NCBI GenBank assembly: GCA_022511285.1
Contig: JAFLRW010000001.1
Location: 1 to 50,204 of the forward strand
Reading direction: 5' to 3'
DNA length: 50,204 nucleotides
Source: Duncaniella sp.
Lineage (GTDB): Bacteria > Bacteroidota > Bacteroidia > Bacteroidales > Muribaculaceae
Part shown: positions 40,423-50,019 of the stretch, in pieces
Position numbering within the stretch: position 1 is the stretch's first letter
How the letters are laid out: each line of letters begins with the position of its first letter
Translations under genes and position numbers: made by a program
The notes under the pieces: model-generated
The model's input: only the letters and a program-made list of their open reading frames with translations
Told to the model about the DNA's origin: nothing
The model's database searches: none

Positions 40423-41337
40423 ATGACAGGAGTTGACATCTTTAAACTGTTTTTTTCCTGGTGTGTGGTAGAAATACATTGGTCGGCGATGACGAGATTC
40501 GTTTACCCCTCAGAGATAGAGTGGCTCATCAACAATGCAGTCCCCTTTTTCTTTGTGGCTTCAGGCTATCTTTTGTCAAGAAAAATGGGGCGTCAACCTC
40601 AGCCGACTGAGCTTCGACAGTGCTCCTTGAAATCATTCAAGCTCTTTCTACTCTGGATTATAATTTACATACCTCTTGATGCCACAAAATTTATTTTCGA
40701 CGGGTTTGGCCTGCGAAATTCGGTTTCGTGTGTAATAACTCTTATCCTATCGGGCGAAGGCATATATTCCTGGCCTATGTGGTATGTTTACTCATTGGCA
40801 ATCAGTCTATTGATAATGAGTTTGGCATCAAAATATCGCTACGGCTTTGTAGTGTTGTTTCTCCTGATGTGCGGAATCAACTTAGCGCAGTTCTACCACA
40901 AAATTCCCATATACGCGCTTGAACTGATTTCCTCGCGAGCCTTGGGCGGAACTCACTTTATCTTAGCCGGATGGCTCATGCCAAGATTGGTCGGTGGTGT
41001 GAAGACAGCCTTAGTAGGCTTCGGTTTAGTGTTAGCCTCATATCTGTCATATATTCATCAACTGCCGTTTTGGACCCTCATTGGAGGTGTGGGATTCTTC
41101 TATGTTGCGTCGTCGCTATCTGTCTTAAAATTTAACTCCACATATATCCGCAAAACGAGTGTGTGGATATACTACCTGCATATGTACATAGTGGTGGGAA
41201 TGAGCAAGCTATTTATCGCGCATCTGTTTGAGCTGAGTAATACGCAGATGAATTTGATAACCCTTCTCTGTGTGACATCGGTCGGAGCTTTGCTATCCAT
41301 CATGCAAAGTCGCAGGCTCAACCGATTGTTAGGTTGA
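40423..41337 (+). CDS. Acyltransferase family 3-like membrane protein
   Basis: A 304-residue protein with about nine hydrophobic helices. The N-terminus (GVDIFKLFFSWCVVEIHWS) and AVPFFFVASGYLLSRK match the acyltransferase 3 family (OafA/NodX type), with the His of EIHWS in the position of the conserved catalytic His. YYLHMYIVVGM near the end is also typical. Such proteins transfer acetyl or succinyl groups to surface glycans. The gene is AT-rich next to its neighbours, which suggests transfer. It ends inside the 3' end of the convergent dnaX (20-base overlap). The N-terminus is a little shorter than usual. Confidence 0.82.
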   Translation: MTGVDIFKLFFSWCVVEIHWSAMTRFVYPSEIEWLINNAVPFFFVASGYLLSRKMGRQPQPTELRQCSLKSFKLFLLWIIIYIPLDATKFIFDGFGLRNSVSCVITLILSGEGIYSWPMWYVYSLAISLLIMSLASKYRYGFVVLFLLMCGINLAQFYHKIPIYALELISSRALGGTHFILAGWLMPRLVGGVKTALVGFGLVLASYLSYIHQLPFWTLIGGVGFFYVASSLSVLKFNSTYIRKTSVWIYYLHMYIVVGMSKLFIAHLFELSNTQMNLITLLCVTSVGALLSIMQSRRLNRLLG

Positions 41338-43096
41338 GGTCGGAGACCATTTTAGCAAAGATTGGGTTTCGGTCAATCATGTAGTCGAAGACCTTGCGCT
41401 CGTTCCAGGTGTGGGGTGCTGCTTCACCGCGGTTAATTTCTATTTCGAGGTCGAAAGCATCGTTGGCAATCTCCCGGCGGATGTGAGAGAGCAGGGCCGG
41501 GAGGGCACGCCCCAGCTCTTCGCGTTGCTTTTCGTTTTCAATTATCATCTTATAAGCCACTCCCTCAATCTTCACCGGCAGTGACGCTCTCATGGTGTTG
41601 ACCAAGATGTGCTGTTCGGGGTGGAGGCTCATGAAAGAGTGCCACGCCTTGTGAAGCTGCTCAAGGGTGAATTCCTTGTTGCTAATAGTCTGAGGCTGTG
41701 ATGCCGGCACATTTCTGTTAGCCTCGGCGGGCTTGTTGGCTTCGGCAGACAGTGAGAAGGCTCCAACCGTGGCGCTCTTTGGGACGGACGCGGAGATCTT
41801 GGGCACCTTATGAGGCGGCGCGGGAGCAGCCGGAGCCTTGGGAACGGGGGGTGCGGCTGCCGGCGCCGGCGCGGCTGCGGTTGTGGGCTTTGTGGTGTTG
41901 GAAGCCGGAGCCGGGGCCGGGGCCGGAGCAGAGACGGGCGCCGGATTAGTGGTAGATGCGGCTATTTTTTGCAGTTGCCCCTCACTGTTGCCGCTGTTGG
42001 TCTGCGAGGGGCTTGATAATTGGCATATTTTGGCGAGCGTCAGCTCCGTGAGGAATTGTTTGTTGGACGCGGAGCGCCAGTTAAGGTCTGCATCATTACA
42101 CAGATTCATAGCCCGATATATGAACTCCGGATGGCATTTTGAAGCCCGTTGAGCCATCGCTGCCCTCACCTCGTCATCTGCTTCGAGGAGAGAAATTGTG
42201 GAAGGGCTTATGGCCACCATAAGGTCGCGCAGGTAGTCGGCCAGTCCGGTGATAAAAAAGTGGGAATCAAATCCGCGGTCGCGTATCTCCTTGTATATCA
42301 GCCAACTTTCGAGTACCCTGCCGCTGAGGAAACAATCAAGCAGGCGGTTATAGTAGTCAGCGTCGAGCACATTGAGATTGTCGATTGTGGTCTGGTAAGT
42401 GATATTCCCGCGTGACGAGGCCGCCACCTGGTCAAAAATCGAGAGCGCGTCGCGCATTGCGCCGTCGGCCTTTCGGGCGATGACGGTGAGGGCTGCCGGC
42501 TCAGCTGTGATTCCCTCCTGATTGGCCACATATTTCAGATGGTCAACCATATCGGACACAGTGATGCGATTGAAATCGTAGATTTGGCAACGAGAGAGAA
42601 TGGTTGGGATAATTTTCTGTTTCTCAGTGGTGGCGAGGATAAAAATCACATAGCTCGGTGGCTCCTCGAGAGTCTTAAGGAACGCATTGAAAGCAGCAGT
42701 CGATAGCATGTGGACCTCATCGACAATGAACACCCTGTATCGTCCTGATGAGGGCGGGTTTTGCACCTGGTCAACGAGTTGGCGCACATCGTCGACGCCA
42801 TTGTTGGAGGCGGCGTCAAGCTCGATGATATTCATAGAATTACCGTCGTTGAAAGAGCGGCAGGAGTCACACTCATTGCAGGCCTCTCCATCGGCCGTAG
42901 GGTGCTGACAGTTTATTGTCTTGGCAAAGATACGCGCACACGACGTCTTGCCCACACCCCGCGAGCCGCAGAAGAGATAGCTATGAGCGAGGCGGCCGGT
43001 AGCGATGGCATTTTTGAGCGTCGATGTCAGCGCGCGCTGTCCCACAACGTTGGCAAACGTCGAGGGGCGGTATTTGCGGGCGGAGACTATATACAT
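41318..43096 (-). CDS. dnaX: DNA polymerase III subunit gamma/tau DnaX
   Basis: A 592-residue clamp-loader ATPase from ATG 43094-43096 (MYIVSARKYRPSTFANVVGQ). Walker A is GSRGVGKTS, zinc Cys are in CQHPTADGEACNECDSC, Walker B is VDEVHML, and sensor 1 region LATTEKQKIIPTILSRC. The middle linker (about residues 375-440) is a Pro/Ala/Lys repeat with low complexity, followed by a tau-like C-terminal domain (LEQLHKAWHSFMSLHPE). An upstream extension to 43135 overlaps the promoter. I do not see a clear slippery site for a shorter gamma form. The end overlaps the convergent acyltransferase gene. Confidence 0.95.
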   Translation of the reverse strand: MYIVSARKYRPSTFANVVGQRALTSTLKNAIATGRLAHSYLFCGSRGVGKTSCARIFAKTINCQHPTADGEACNECDSCRSFNDGNSMNIIELDAASNNGVDDVRQLVDQVQNPPSSGRYRVFIVDEVHMLSTAAFNAFLKTLEEPPSYVIFILATTEKQKIIPTILSRCQIYDFNRITVSDMVDHLKYVANQEGITAEPAALTVIARKADGAMRDALSIFDQVAASSRGNITYQTTIDNLNVLDADYYNRLLDCFLSGRVLESWLIYKEIRDRGFDSHFFITGLADYLRDLMVAISPSTISLLEADDEVRAAMAQRASKCHPEFIYRAMNLCNDADLNWRSASNKQFLTELTLAKICQLSSPSQTNSGNSEGQLQKIAASTTNPAPVSAPAPAPAPASNTTKPTTAAAPAPAAAPPVPKAPAAPAPPHKVPKISASVPKSATVGAFSLSAEANKPAEANRNVPASQPQTISNKEFTLEQLHKAWHSFMSLHPEQHILVNTMRASLPVKIEGVAYKMIIENEKQREELGRALPALLSHIRREIANDAFDLEIEINRGEAAPHTWNERKVFDYMIDRNPIFAKMVSDLNLTIG

Positions 43097-43132
43097 TTTG
43101 TCGGGAATCGGGTTTTTATGGTTTACAATATG

Positions 43133-43164
43133 CAAAAATAGGCAAATTCGGCGGTAATGGCAAA
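43133..43164 (-). promoter_or_regulatory. dnaX promoter
   Basis: TTTG (43164-43161), 20 bases, TATTTTTG (43140-43133) on the minus strand. Exact consensus spacing, 36 bases before the ATG at 43096. Confidence 0.7.
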
Positions 43165-43193
43165 AAACTTTTCGTCATTTCGCAAGAAATATG

Positions 43194-43201
43194 TAATTTT
43201 G
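43194..43201 (+). promoter_or_regulatory. purC -7 box
   Basis: TAATTTTG, 32 bases before the purC ATG. The -33 position (43170-43173) is TTTC, three of four bases. It is divergent from the dnaX promoter within the same gap. Confidence 0.55.
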
Positions 43202-43233
43202 CTCGATAAAACCACAGTATACTCCAAATAGCT

Positions 43234-44193
43234 ATGTCAACAACACTGGTAAACACCGAATTTCAGTTCCCCGGCCAGACCGCAGTCTATCACGGCAAAG
43301 TGCGCGACGTCTACACCATTGGCAGCGATCTTCTTGTTATGGTGGCCACGGACCGCATCTCGGCCTTCGATGTCATTCTCCCCAAGGGTATTCCCTATAA
43401 GGGGCAGGCTCTCAATCAGATAGCCGCATCGATGCTTGATGCCACAGCTGCCGAAGTGCCCAACTGGAAGATAGCCGTTCCCGACCCGATGGTGACAATC
43501 GGTCGCCGCTGTGAGGGCCTGCGCCTCGAGATGATAATCCGCGGCTACTTGGCCGGCAGCGCCTGGCGCGCCTACAAGAGTGGTGTGCGAGAAATCTGCG
43601 GCGTCACCCTTCCCGAAGGGATGGTGGAAAACCAGCGTTTCCCCGAGCCGATAATCACCCCTACCACAAAGGCAGAGGCCGGCCATGACGAGGATATATC
43701 ACGAGAGGATGCAATAGCTCAGGGCATCGTGACCGCCGAGCAGTTTGACACGATGGCCGCCTACACCCGTGCCCTCTTCAAGAAAGGGAGCGAAATGGCA
43801 GCCGAAAAAGGCCTCATACTCGTCGACACCAAATATGAGTTCGGACTTGCCGACGGCAAAGTGATACTCATCGACGAAATCCATACCCCCGACTCCTCGC
43901 GCTACTTCTATGCCGACGGCTACGAAGAGCGTCTGCGCAATGGCGAGCCCCAGCGCCAGCTCTCAAAAGAGTTTGTGCGCGAGTGGCTTATGGCCAACGG
44001 ATTTATGGGTAAGGAGGGTCAGCAAGTGCCTGAGATGACCGATGCTTTCTGTGAGGAAGTGTCGGAGCGCTATATCGAACTCTACGAGCATATCACAGGC
44101 CTCACGTTTGTCAAAGCGCCGGAGCAGAACCTTGCCGAGCGCATCTCCAAGAACGTGCTTGACTGTCTCGCTTCACTCGGAGTCAAAGCCTGA
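43234..44193 (+). CDS. purC: SAICAR synthase PurC
   Basis: A 319-residue phosphoribosylaminoimidazole-succinocarboxamide synthase of de novo purine synthesis. The N-terminus has YHGKVRDVYTIG and VMVATDRISAFDVILP. CEGLRLEMIIRGYLAGSAWRAYK and LILVDTKYEFGLADGKVILIDEIHTPDSSRYFYAD are family motifs, read in parts. It is longer than the E. coli enzyme (237), as is common for the Bacteroidetes type. It is followed 24 bases later by the methyltransferase gene. Confidence 0.95.
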   Translation: MSTTLVNTEFQFPGQTAVYHGKVRDVYTIGSDLLVMVATDRISAFDVILPKGIPYKGQALNQIAASMLDATAAEVPNWKIAVPDPMVTIGRRCEGLRLEMIIRGYLAGSAWRAYKSGVREICGVTLPEGMVENQRFPEPIITPTTKAEAGHDEDISREDAIAQGIVTAEQFDTMAAYTRALFKKGSEMAAEKGLILVDTKYEFGLADGKVILIDEIHTPDSSRYFYADGYEERLRNGEPQRQLSKEFVREWLMANGFMGKEGQQVPEMTDAFCEEVSERYIELYEHITGLTFVKAPEQNLAERISKNVLDCLASLGVKA

Positions 44194-44217
44194 GGAGATC
44201 CCTCACCGACGCGAGCA

Positions 44218-44961
44218 ATGAAAGTAGAGGATGTAAAGCCATACGCTGCCGCGGGCGACAAGTCGGGACAAGTCCGGGATATGTTTGACACCATAGCCCC
44301 GTCCTACGACTTTATGAACCGCGCTATAACCCTTGGAATGGACCGCGCCTGGCGGCAGAAAGCAGTGAATCTGCTCGGCCCCTCGGCTCGCTATCCCAGG
44401 GTGCTCGACATAGCCACGGGCACAGCCGACATTCCCATTACGCTTGCGGCCACTCACTCCACGCCTGAAATCTGCGGAATAGACCTCTCCGAAGGGATGC
44501 TTGCCATCGGCAGGCAGAAAGTGGCCTCGGCCCGGCTTCCGGCAGGGTGCACCATCAGTCTGCAGCAGGGCGACTGCCTCAGCCTCCCGTATGAGTCAGA
44601 AAGCTTTGACGGGGTGATATGCGCCTACGGAGTGCGTAATTTTGCCGACATTCCCGCAGGGCTGAGCGAGATGCAGCGTGTGCTCCGTCCCGGAGGGCGA
44701 GTGGTCATCCTCGAGCTATCCACCCCGAGCTCCCCGCCGGTGCTCCCCTTTTATCGCCTCTACACCCGTTGTCTCATCCCCATAGCCGGCAGACTGCTCA
44801 GCAAAGACCGCCGTGCCTACAGCTATCTGCCGGAGTCGATAGCCGCCGTGCCTCAGGGGAAAGCAATGACCAATCTCCTTGTCCGAGCCGGGTTCGGCGA
44901 GCCTCGTGTCGAGAGCCTCTGTCTCGGGGTCTGCAGCATCTACACGGCGCAAAAACCATAG
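44218..44961 (+). CDS. ubiE: Demethylmenaquinone methyltransferase (UbiE/MenG)
   Basis: A 247-residue SAM-dependent methyltransferase. FDTIAPSYDFMNRAITLGMDRAWRQ, the SAM loop LDIATGTADIP, CAYGVRNFADIPAGLSEMQRVLRPGGRVVILELSTP (in parts) and GKAMTNLLVRAGF are the UbiE/MenG signatures. In Bacteroidales, which use menaquinone and not ubiquinone, it makes the final menaquinone methyl group. No other men genes are in the window. Length is normal. Confidence 0.94.
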   Translation: MKVEDVKPYAAAGDKSGQVRDMFDTIAPSYDFMNRAITLGMDRAWRQKAVNLLGPSARYPRVLDIATGTADIPITLAATHSTPEICGIDLSEGMLAIGRQKVASARLPAGCTISLQQGDCLSLPYESESFDGVICAYGVRNFADIPAGLSEMQRVLRPGGRVVILELSTPSSPPVLPFYRLYTRCLIPIAGRLLSKDRRAYSYLPESIAAVPQGKAMTNLLVRAGFGEPRVESLCLGVCSIYTAQKP

Positions 44962-44999
44962 CATACACACAAAATTAAGCTTTCAACAGAATAACGATT

Positions 45000-45335
45000 A
45001 TGTCAACACCACAAAATCCCAACGAAATCAAAATCGAACTTGCCCCCGAAGTGGCAAAAGGAATCTACTCCAACCTTGCCGTCATCACCCACGGCCCTAA
45101 CGAATTTTTTGTTGACTTCATCACGATGGCACCCAACATGCCCCAGGCCAAAGTGCAGAGCCGCATAGTAATGACTCCGGAGAACGCTAAAAACCTTATG
45201 GGCGCCCTCATAGAGAACGTCAAGAAATATGAAGCCACCTTCGGCGAGATACGCCCCAAACGCCCCCTCAACAACAACATCGGCGGACATGGCGGCGAAA
45301 TCCCCAACCCATTTATTAACAGCGGAAAAGCTTAA
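45000..45335 (+). CDS. DUF3467 family protein
   Basis: A 111-residue cytoplasmic protein. IELAPEVAKGIYSNLAVITHGPNEFFVDFI and RIVMTPENAKNLMGALIENVKKYE match DUF3467, a family related to the C-terminal part of SecB-like or phage proteins whose role is unknown. The last 25 residues (RPLNNNIGGHGGEIPNPF) are low complexity. It lies 38 bases after the methyltransferase and 29 bases before cysS. Confidence 0.85.
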   Translation: MSTPQNPNEIKIELAPEVAKGIYSNLAVITHGPNEFFVDFITMAPNMPQAKVQSRIVMTPENAKNLMGALIENVKKYEATFGEIRPKRPLNNNIGGHGGEIPNPFINSGKA

Positions 45336-45364
45336 TCACAGACCACACCCATCAATAGAAAATT

Positions 45365-46852
45365 ATGGCTGACATTCGCCCCAACAACCTGACCATTTAC
45401 AACACCCTGTCGCGCACGAAGCAGACCTTCATCCCCGGCCACGAAGGGCGTGTAGGGATGTATGTGTGCGGCCCCACAGTGTATGGCGACGGCCACCTGG
45501 GCCACGCACGTCCGGCCATCACCTTTGATATTCTCTATCGCTATCTCCTTCACCTCGGCTACAAGGTGCGCTATGTCCGCAACATCACCGATGTGGGCCA
45601 TTTGGAGCACGATGCCGACGACGGCGAGGACAAGATAGCCAAAAAAGCGCGTCTCGAGCAGCTTGAGCCGATGGAAGTGGTGCAGCACTATCTCACTCGC
45701 TATCATAAAGCGATGGAGGCCCTCGGAGTGCTCCCCCCCTCAATCGAGCCACACGCCTCGGGGCATATCATAGAGCAGATTGAATACATCAAGAAGATTC
45801 TTGACAGCGGCTATGCCTACGAGGCAAACGGCTCTGTCTATTTCGATGTCCCCAAATACAATCGCTCCCACCCCTACGGCAAGCTCTCCGGCCGAAATAT
45901 CGACGAGCTCTACGCCACCACGCGCGACCTCGACGGTCAGACCGAAAAACACCATCCCACCGACTTTGCCCTCTGGAAGAAAGCCGCTCCCGAGCATATT
46001 ATGCACTGGCCATCGCCCTGGAGCGAAGGTTTCCCCGGATGGCACCTCGAGTGCTCGACAATGGGCGAGAAATATCTCGGCGAGACCTTTGATATCCACG
46101 GCGGAGGAATGGACCTTATGTTCCCTCACCATGAGTGTGAGATAGCCCAGTCGGTGGCCCACAACGGCCACGAATCCGTGCGCTACTGGATGCACAACAA
46201 TATGATTACCATCAACGGCAAGAAGATGGGTAAGAGCCTGGGCAACTTCATTACTCTTGATGAGTTTTTCAGCGGCACCCACCCCCTGCTCACACAGGCC
46301 TACACGCCGATGACCATACGTTTCTTTATCCTCCAGGCCCACTATCGCGGCACCGTCGACTTCTCAAACGAGGCGCTTCAGTCCTCGGAGAAGGCGTTGC
46401 AGCGCATGCTTGAGGGATATCGTCGTCTGCGCGAGCTCACCCCTGCGGCACAGTCCACCATTGATGTCTCCACCATCCGCGAGCGTTGCTATGCGGCTAT
46501 GGACGATGACCTCAACACCCCTGTGGTGATAGCCACCCTCTTCGACGCCCTCCGTATGGTCAATTCTGTCAAGGATGGCAAGGCCACAGCCTCACAGGCG
46601 GATATTGATGAGCTTCGCGGGATTTTTGACACCTTCCTTGTGGAGATTCTCGGCATACGCACCGAGCAGGGCGGGGCTGACTCCGCCGCTGCCTTGAAAC
46701 CCTTTGAGGGGGCGGTTGACCTCCTCCTTGAGGTGCGCGGAAAGGCCAAGGCCGCCAAGGATTGGGCAACGTCCGACCTCATCCGCGACCGTCTTGCCGC
46801 CCTCGGCTTTACAGTCAAGGACACCCGCGACGGTGCCGAGTGGACCCTATAA
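45365..46852 (+). CDS. cysS: Cysteinyl-tRNA synthetase
   Basis: A 495-residue class I aminoacyl-tRNA synthetase. The HIGH motif appears as HLGH (44-47). Zinc-binding Cys 35 is in YVCGPTVY, with LECSTMG and FPHHECEIAQ supplying the other ligands. The KMSKS motif reads KKMGKSLGN. The C-terminal DALR-like helical domain ends WTL. Normal length; no internal editing domain, as usual for this enzyme. A 60-base gap follows before the BspA-like gene. Confidence 0.96.
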   Translation: MADIRPNNLTIYNTLSRTKQTFIPGHEGRVGMYVCGPTVYGDGHLGHARPAITFDILYRYLLHLGYKVRYVRNITDVGHLEHDADDGEDKIAKKARLEQLEPMEVVQHYLTRYHKAMEALGVLPPSIEPHASGHIIEQIEYIKKILDSGYAYEANGSVYFDVPKYNRSHPYGKLSGRNIDELYATTRDLDGQTEKHHPTDFALWKKAAPEHIMHWPSPWSEGFPGWHLECSTMGEKYLGETFDIHGGGMDLMFPHHECEIAQSVAHNGHESVRYWMHNNMITINGKKMGKSLGNFITLDEFFSGTHPLLTQAYTPMTIRFFILQAHYRGTVDFSNEALQSSEKALQRMLEGYRRLRELTPAAQSTIDVSTIRERCYAAMDDDLNTPVVIATLFDALRMVNSVKDGKATASQADIDELRGIFDTFLVEILGIRTEQGGADSAAALKPFEGAVDLLLEVRGKAKAAKDWATSDLIRDRLAALGFTVKDTRDGAEWTL

Positions 46853-46912
46853 GCCCCCGCCAACTTAGACATTCCCTAAATTCAAATAAACCAACTTAAA
46901 AACAATTCAAGG

Positions 46913-49852
46913 ATGAAAAAGATTTACAGTCTTCTGCTTGCAGCCGCTTGTGTGGCAGGTGCAGTGGTGGCCCAGCGCTCCACCGCCACCGATGTCGCCA
47001 CGGCTCCCAAAGCAGCAATCTCCGTTGAGGGCAAACAGCTTCGTCAGCTCGCCCCGGTCGAGAGAACAAAGAGTGCGCAGTCGGCTTTCAGCCAGACCGC
47101 TCGTCTCGAAGTTGCCACAACCGCTCGTCTCGAAAATGCCACCATCACCGGCATGCAGAAAGCCGATGATAATCCCACAATCGAAGGCTCTTGGACCTTC
47201 AGTCTCGGCGATTACTATTTTCAGACATCGGTAAATGGCACAATTACTTACACCTATGAGGCCACACTTGAAGGCTCCGACGTCTGGTTTGATGACCCTA
47301 CGGGAAACGAGCTCCCCTTCGTGGCCCAATATGATGAGGCCGCCGGCAAACTCACCTTCAAACGTGAGTATTTAGGCTCAACCGGGCAATATCATGTCTA
47401 TCAAGAGCCGTTTGTCTACAACTACACTACAAATGATCTTGATCTACAGGATATTGTCGGCACATACAATGCTACTGCCGGAAAGATCACATTCAACGCT
47501 GACAACGGCATCTCATGGGCGGCATATTCAACAGCCGCCGGCTCCGGTGACCCACTGGGCTATTTCAGTATCTACGACCTTGAGAGCGCCGTTAAGGCAC
47601 AAGCCGGCGGTGACAGCGGTGACGACGATTGGGAATATGTGGGTGATGCCACATTTGTGGATGCCTGGATTCTGCCCTCTTACTCTATGAGCGGAGTGCA
47701 GATCAACCCCAACGACCATCCCTACAAGGTGCAACTCCATCGCAACCTTGAGAATGAAAACCTCTACCGCCTATGGGAGCCCTACAAGAACTCGATGCTC
47801 TCAACTCTCAACCAGGTATCGCCTGACGGCGGTCAGATTGTGTTTGATATCACTGACCCCGACCACGTGATAGTAAAGGCCGGATATCGCGCCGGATTTG
47901 CCAACAGTAATGGCGACTTCTATCTCTTCGGCTTACTTGGCTGGCAGATTTACGGCTACGGGAATAGCTATAATGACTCTTACCTCCCCGGAATCATTGA
48001 GTTTATGGAGCAGCACGATCAGGAATTCGATGTGCTCGAAGGCAATGTTCTGACAATCCACCCATTTTTTGACTTTGATGCCAGCTGCGAAAGTGCATAC
48101 TCTTGGACCACAAATCCATACGTTACCACAATTACCTTCCCTGACGGAGTGCTCGCCGATCTTCCAGATACAGACACCCCCGAAATTGATGGCATCATTT
48201 ATCAAGTGAATCGCGAGACTATGACTGCCGAAGTGACCGGCTGCACATCATCGCTCACTAATCTCAACATCCCTGAGACTATCCGAGTGAAGAGCGGCAC
48301 AATGACAGTCACCTCTGTGGCCGCCTCAGCCTTCTATGGCAATAGAACCATCACTTCGGCCACTATTCCGGCAACAATCGAAGCAATGGGCACAGATGCC
48401 TTCCGCAACGTCACCAATCTCCGCACACTCAACATTGCCGACCTTGCAGCCTGGTGTGCCATCGAGTTTGCCAACGGCAACGCCAACCCCATCTACAACG
48501 TCTTCCCCACCACAGGCTCAGCCGGCACCGTCAACATCAACGGCACTCCTGTCACCACGACACTCACAGTGCCTGAAGGAGTCACCTCAATCGGTCGCGC
48601 CTTCTACGGCTTCAAGTCGCTCACCGACGTGACCCTCCCCACCACCCTCGTCACCCTTGGCGACCAGGCTTTCACCAATTGCACCGGTCTCACCAAGATT
48701 GAAATCCCCGAAGGCGTCACCACCATCGGCTCAGCCTTCTTCGGTTGTTCCAACCTTGCAGAGGTGACCCTCCCCTCCACCCTGACCACACTCAAGGGCA
48801 GCACCTTCTACAACTGCTCTTCCCTCACAAGCATTGTCCTCCCCGAGGCTCTTGAGACCATCGGCGCGATGACCTTCAACGGTTGCTCCGCCCTCACCGA
48901 GATAATCTCTCCCGCCGCCGTTCCCCCGACCGCCGGCGTGATGGCCTTCGATGGCGTCGACAAAGAGATTCCCGTCTATGTGCTTGAAGAATCAATCGAG
49001 GCCTACAAGGCAGCCGCAGAGTGGAAAGAGTTCACCAACTATCAGCGTCTCATCTTCACAGAAATCGAGCAGGGCGATATCTACTACTCACTCGACGTTG
49101 ACGCCCTGACCGCCACCGTCACCGGCTGCGCGGAGACCCTTATGCTTCTCAACATCCCCGCCACCGTCACCAGCCAGGGCGCCACTTATGCAGTGACAGC
49201 CATAGCTGAGAGCGCCTTTGCCGGCAACGCCAATTTCATCAGCGCCGTTATCCCCGCAAGCATCACTGCTATCGACGCTGACGCCTTCAAAGGCTTGACA
49301 TCCCTCGCTACGTTGAACATCGTAGACCTCGCGGCATGGTGTGGTATAGAGTTTGCCAATGGCGATGCCAACCCGATGGCCGTGGCCAAGAACGTCTACA
49401 TCGGCGGCAAGAGCGTCAGCAGCGGTGTAGAGATGCCTGAAACTGTCACAGCCCTCTCCGCCTACGCCTTCTATGGTGCCAAGACCCTCTCAGAGGTGAC
49501 TCTCCCCGCCACCCTCGAGACCATCGGTGCCGAAGCCTTCAGCGGCTGCACAGGTCTGACCCTTATCACATCTAACGCCACCGTGCCCCCCACAGCCGGC
49601 ACCGGCGCCTTCACCGGCGTTGACAAGACCATCCCCGTGATGGTGCCCGCCGAGGCTGTTGAGGCTTACAAGACAGCCGCAGAGTGGAAGGAATTCACTA
49701 ACTACAACAATGAGTCGGGCATCGCCTCAATCATCGCCGACGGCGCTGAGGCTGAATACTACAACCTCAACGGCGTGCGCGTGGATAACCCCTCGGCAGG
49801 CGTTTATATCCGCAAGCAGGGCAACACTGTCACAAAAGTGATTGTAAAGTAA
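46913..49852 (+). CDS. BspA-like leucine-rich-repeat surface protein
   Basis: A 979-residue exported protein. Signal peptide MKKIYSLLLAAACVAGAVVA. Residues about 60-230 are an unidentified beta-rich region starting IEGSWTFSLGDYYF, followed to about 420 by a second one (WILPSYSMSGVQINPNDHPY). From about 430 to 940 there are LRR_5 (BspA/TpLRR) repeats such as VTSIGRAFYGFKSLTDVTLP. They form two modules, each with DLAAWC and EFANG and each closing with PPTAG and a VEAYKTAAEWKEFTNY-type end. The tail (about 947-979) is YYNLNGVRVDNPSAGVYIRK then QGNTVTKVIVK. BspA proteins bind host matrix or glycoproteins, but the ligand here is unknown. The C-terminal tail may direct secretion or anchoring. Confidence 0.9.
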   Translation: MKKIYSLLLAAACVAGAVVAQRSTATDVATAPKAAISVEGKQLRQLAPVERTKSAQSAFSQTARLEVATTARLENATITGMQKADDNPTIEGSWTFSLGDYYFQTSVNGTITYTYEATLEGSDVWFDDPTGNELPFVAQYDEAAGKLTFKREYLGSTGQYHVYQEPFVYNYTTNDLDLQDIVGTYNATAGKITFNADNGISWAAYSTAAGSGDPLGYFSIYDLESAVKAQAGGDSGDDDWEYVGDATFVDAWILPSYSMSGVQINPNDHPYKVQLHRNLENENLYRLWEPYKNSMLSTLNQVSPDGGQIVFDITDPDHVIVKAGYRAGFANSNGDFYLFGLLGWQIYGYGNSYNDSYLPGIIEFMEQHDQEFDVLEGNVLTIHPFFDFDASCESAYSWTTNPYVTTITFPDGVLADLPDTDTPEIDGIIYQVNRETMTAEVTGCTSSLTNLNIPETIRVKSGTMTVTSVAASAFYGNRTITSATIPATIEAMGTDAFRNVTNLRTLNIADLAAWCAIEFANGNANPIYNVFPTTGSAGTVNINGTPVTTTLTVPEGVTSIGRAFYGFKSLTDVTLPTTLVTLGDQAFTNCTGLTKIEIPEGVTTIGSAFFGCSNLAEVTLPSTLTTLKGSTFYNCSSLTSIVLPEALETIGAMTFNGCSALTEIISPAAVPPTAGVMAFDGVDKEIPVYVLEESIEAYKAAAEWKEFTNYQRLIFTEIEQGDIYYSLDVDALTATVTGCAETLMLLNIPATVTSQGATYAVTAIAESAFAGNANFISAVIPASITAIDADAFKGLTSLATLNIVDLAAWCGIEFANGDANPMAVAKNVYIGGKSVSSGVEMPETVTALSAYAFYGAKTLSEVTLPATLETIGAEAFSGCTGLTLITSNATVPPTAGTGAFTGVDKTIPVMVPAEAVEAYKTAAEWKEFTNYNNESGIASIIADGAEAEYYNLNGVRVDNPSAGVYIRKQGNTVTKVIVK

Positions 49853-49887
49853 TCAGCACGCTTTAGGGATATCCCATTCATCAATAT

Positions 49888-49918
49888 TGACCTCTGTTCC
49901 GTCCGTGGACAGAGGTCA
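49888..49918 (+). terminator. Terminator after the BspA-like gene
   Basis: Ten-base arms TGACCTCTGT (49888-49897) and ACAGAGGTCA (49909-49918) with an 11-base loop, followed by TTTTCGT on the plus strand. It begins 36 bases after the stop codon. Confidence 0.8.
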
Positions 49919-49953
49919 TTTTCGTGTGACCGGGATTCTACCCCTTCAATGAG

Positions 49954-49985
49954 TTTGCTGATTTTTGAAAAAATTAGTAATTTTG
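49954..49985 (+). promoter_or_regulatory. mdh promoter
   Basis: TTTG (49954-49957), 20 bases, TAATTTTG (49978-49985): exact Bacteroidetes consensus. It ends 34 bases before the mdh ATG. Confidence 0.75.
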
Positions 49986-50019
49986 CGTCATCAACTCTAA
50001 AATATACAAGAACCGAATT

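Noticed and set aside
41752..42152. Plus-strand frames rich in Gly, Arg and Ala opposite dnaX
   Set aside because: They are the complement of the Pro/Ala-rich linker of DnaX and have no independent support.
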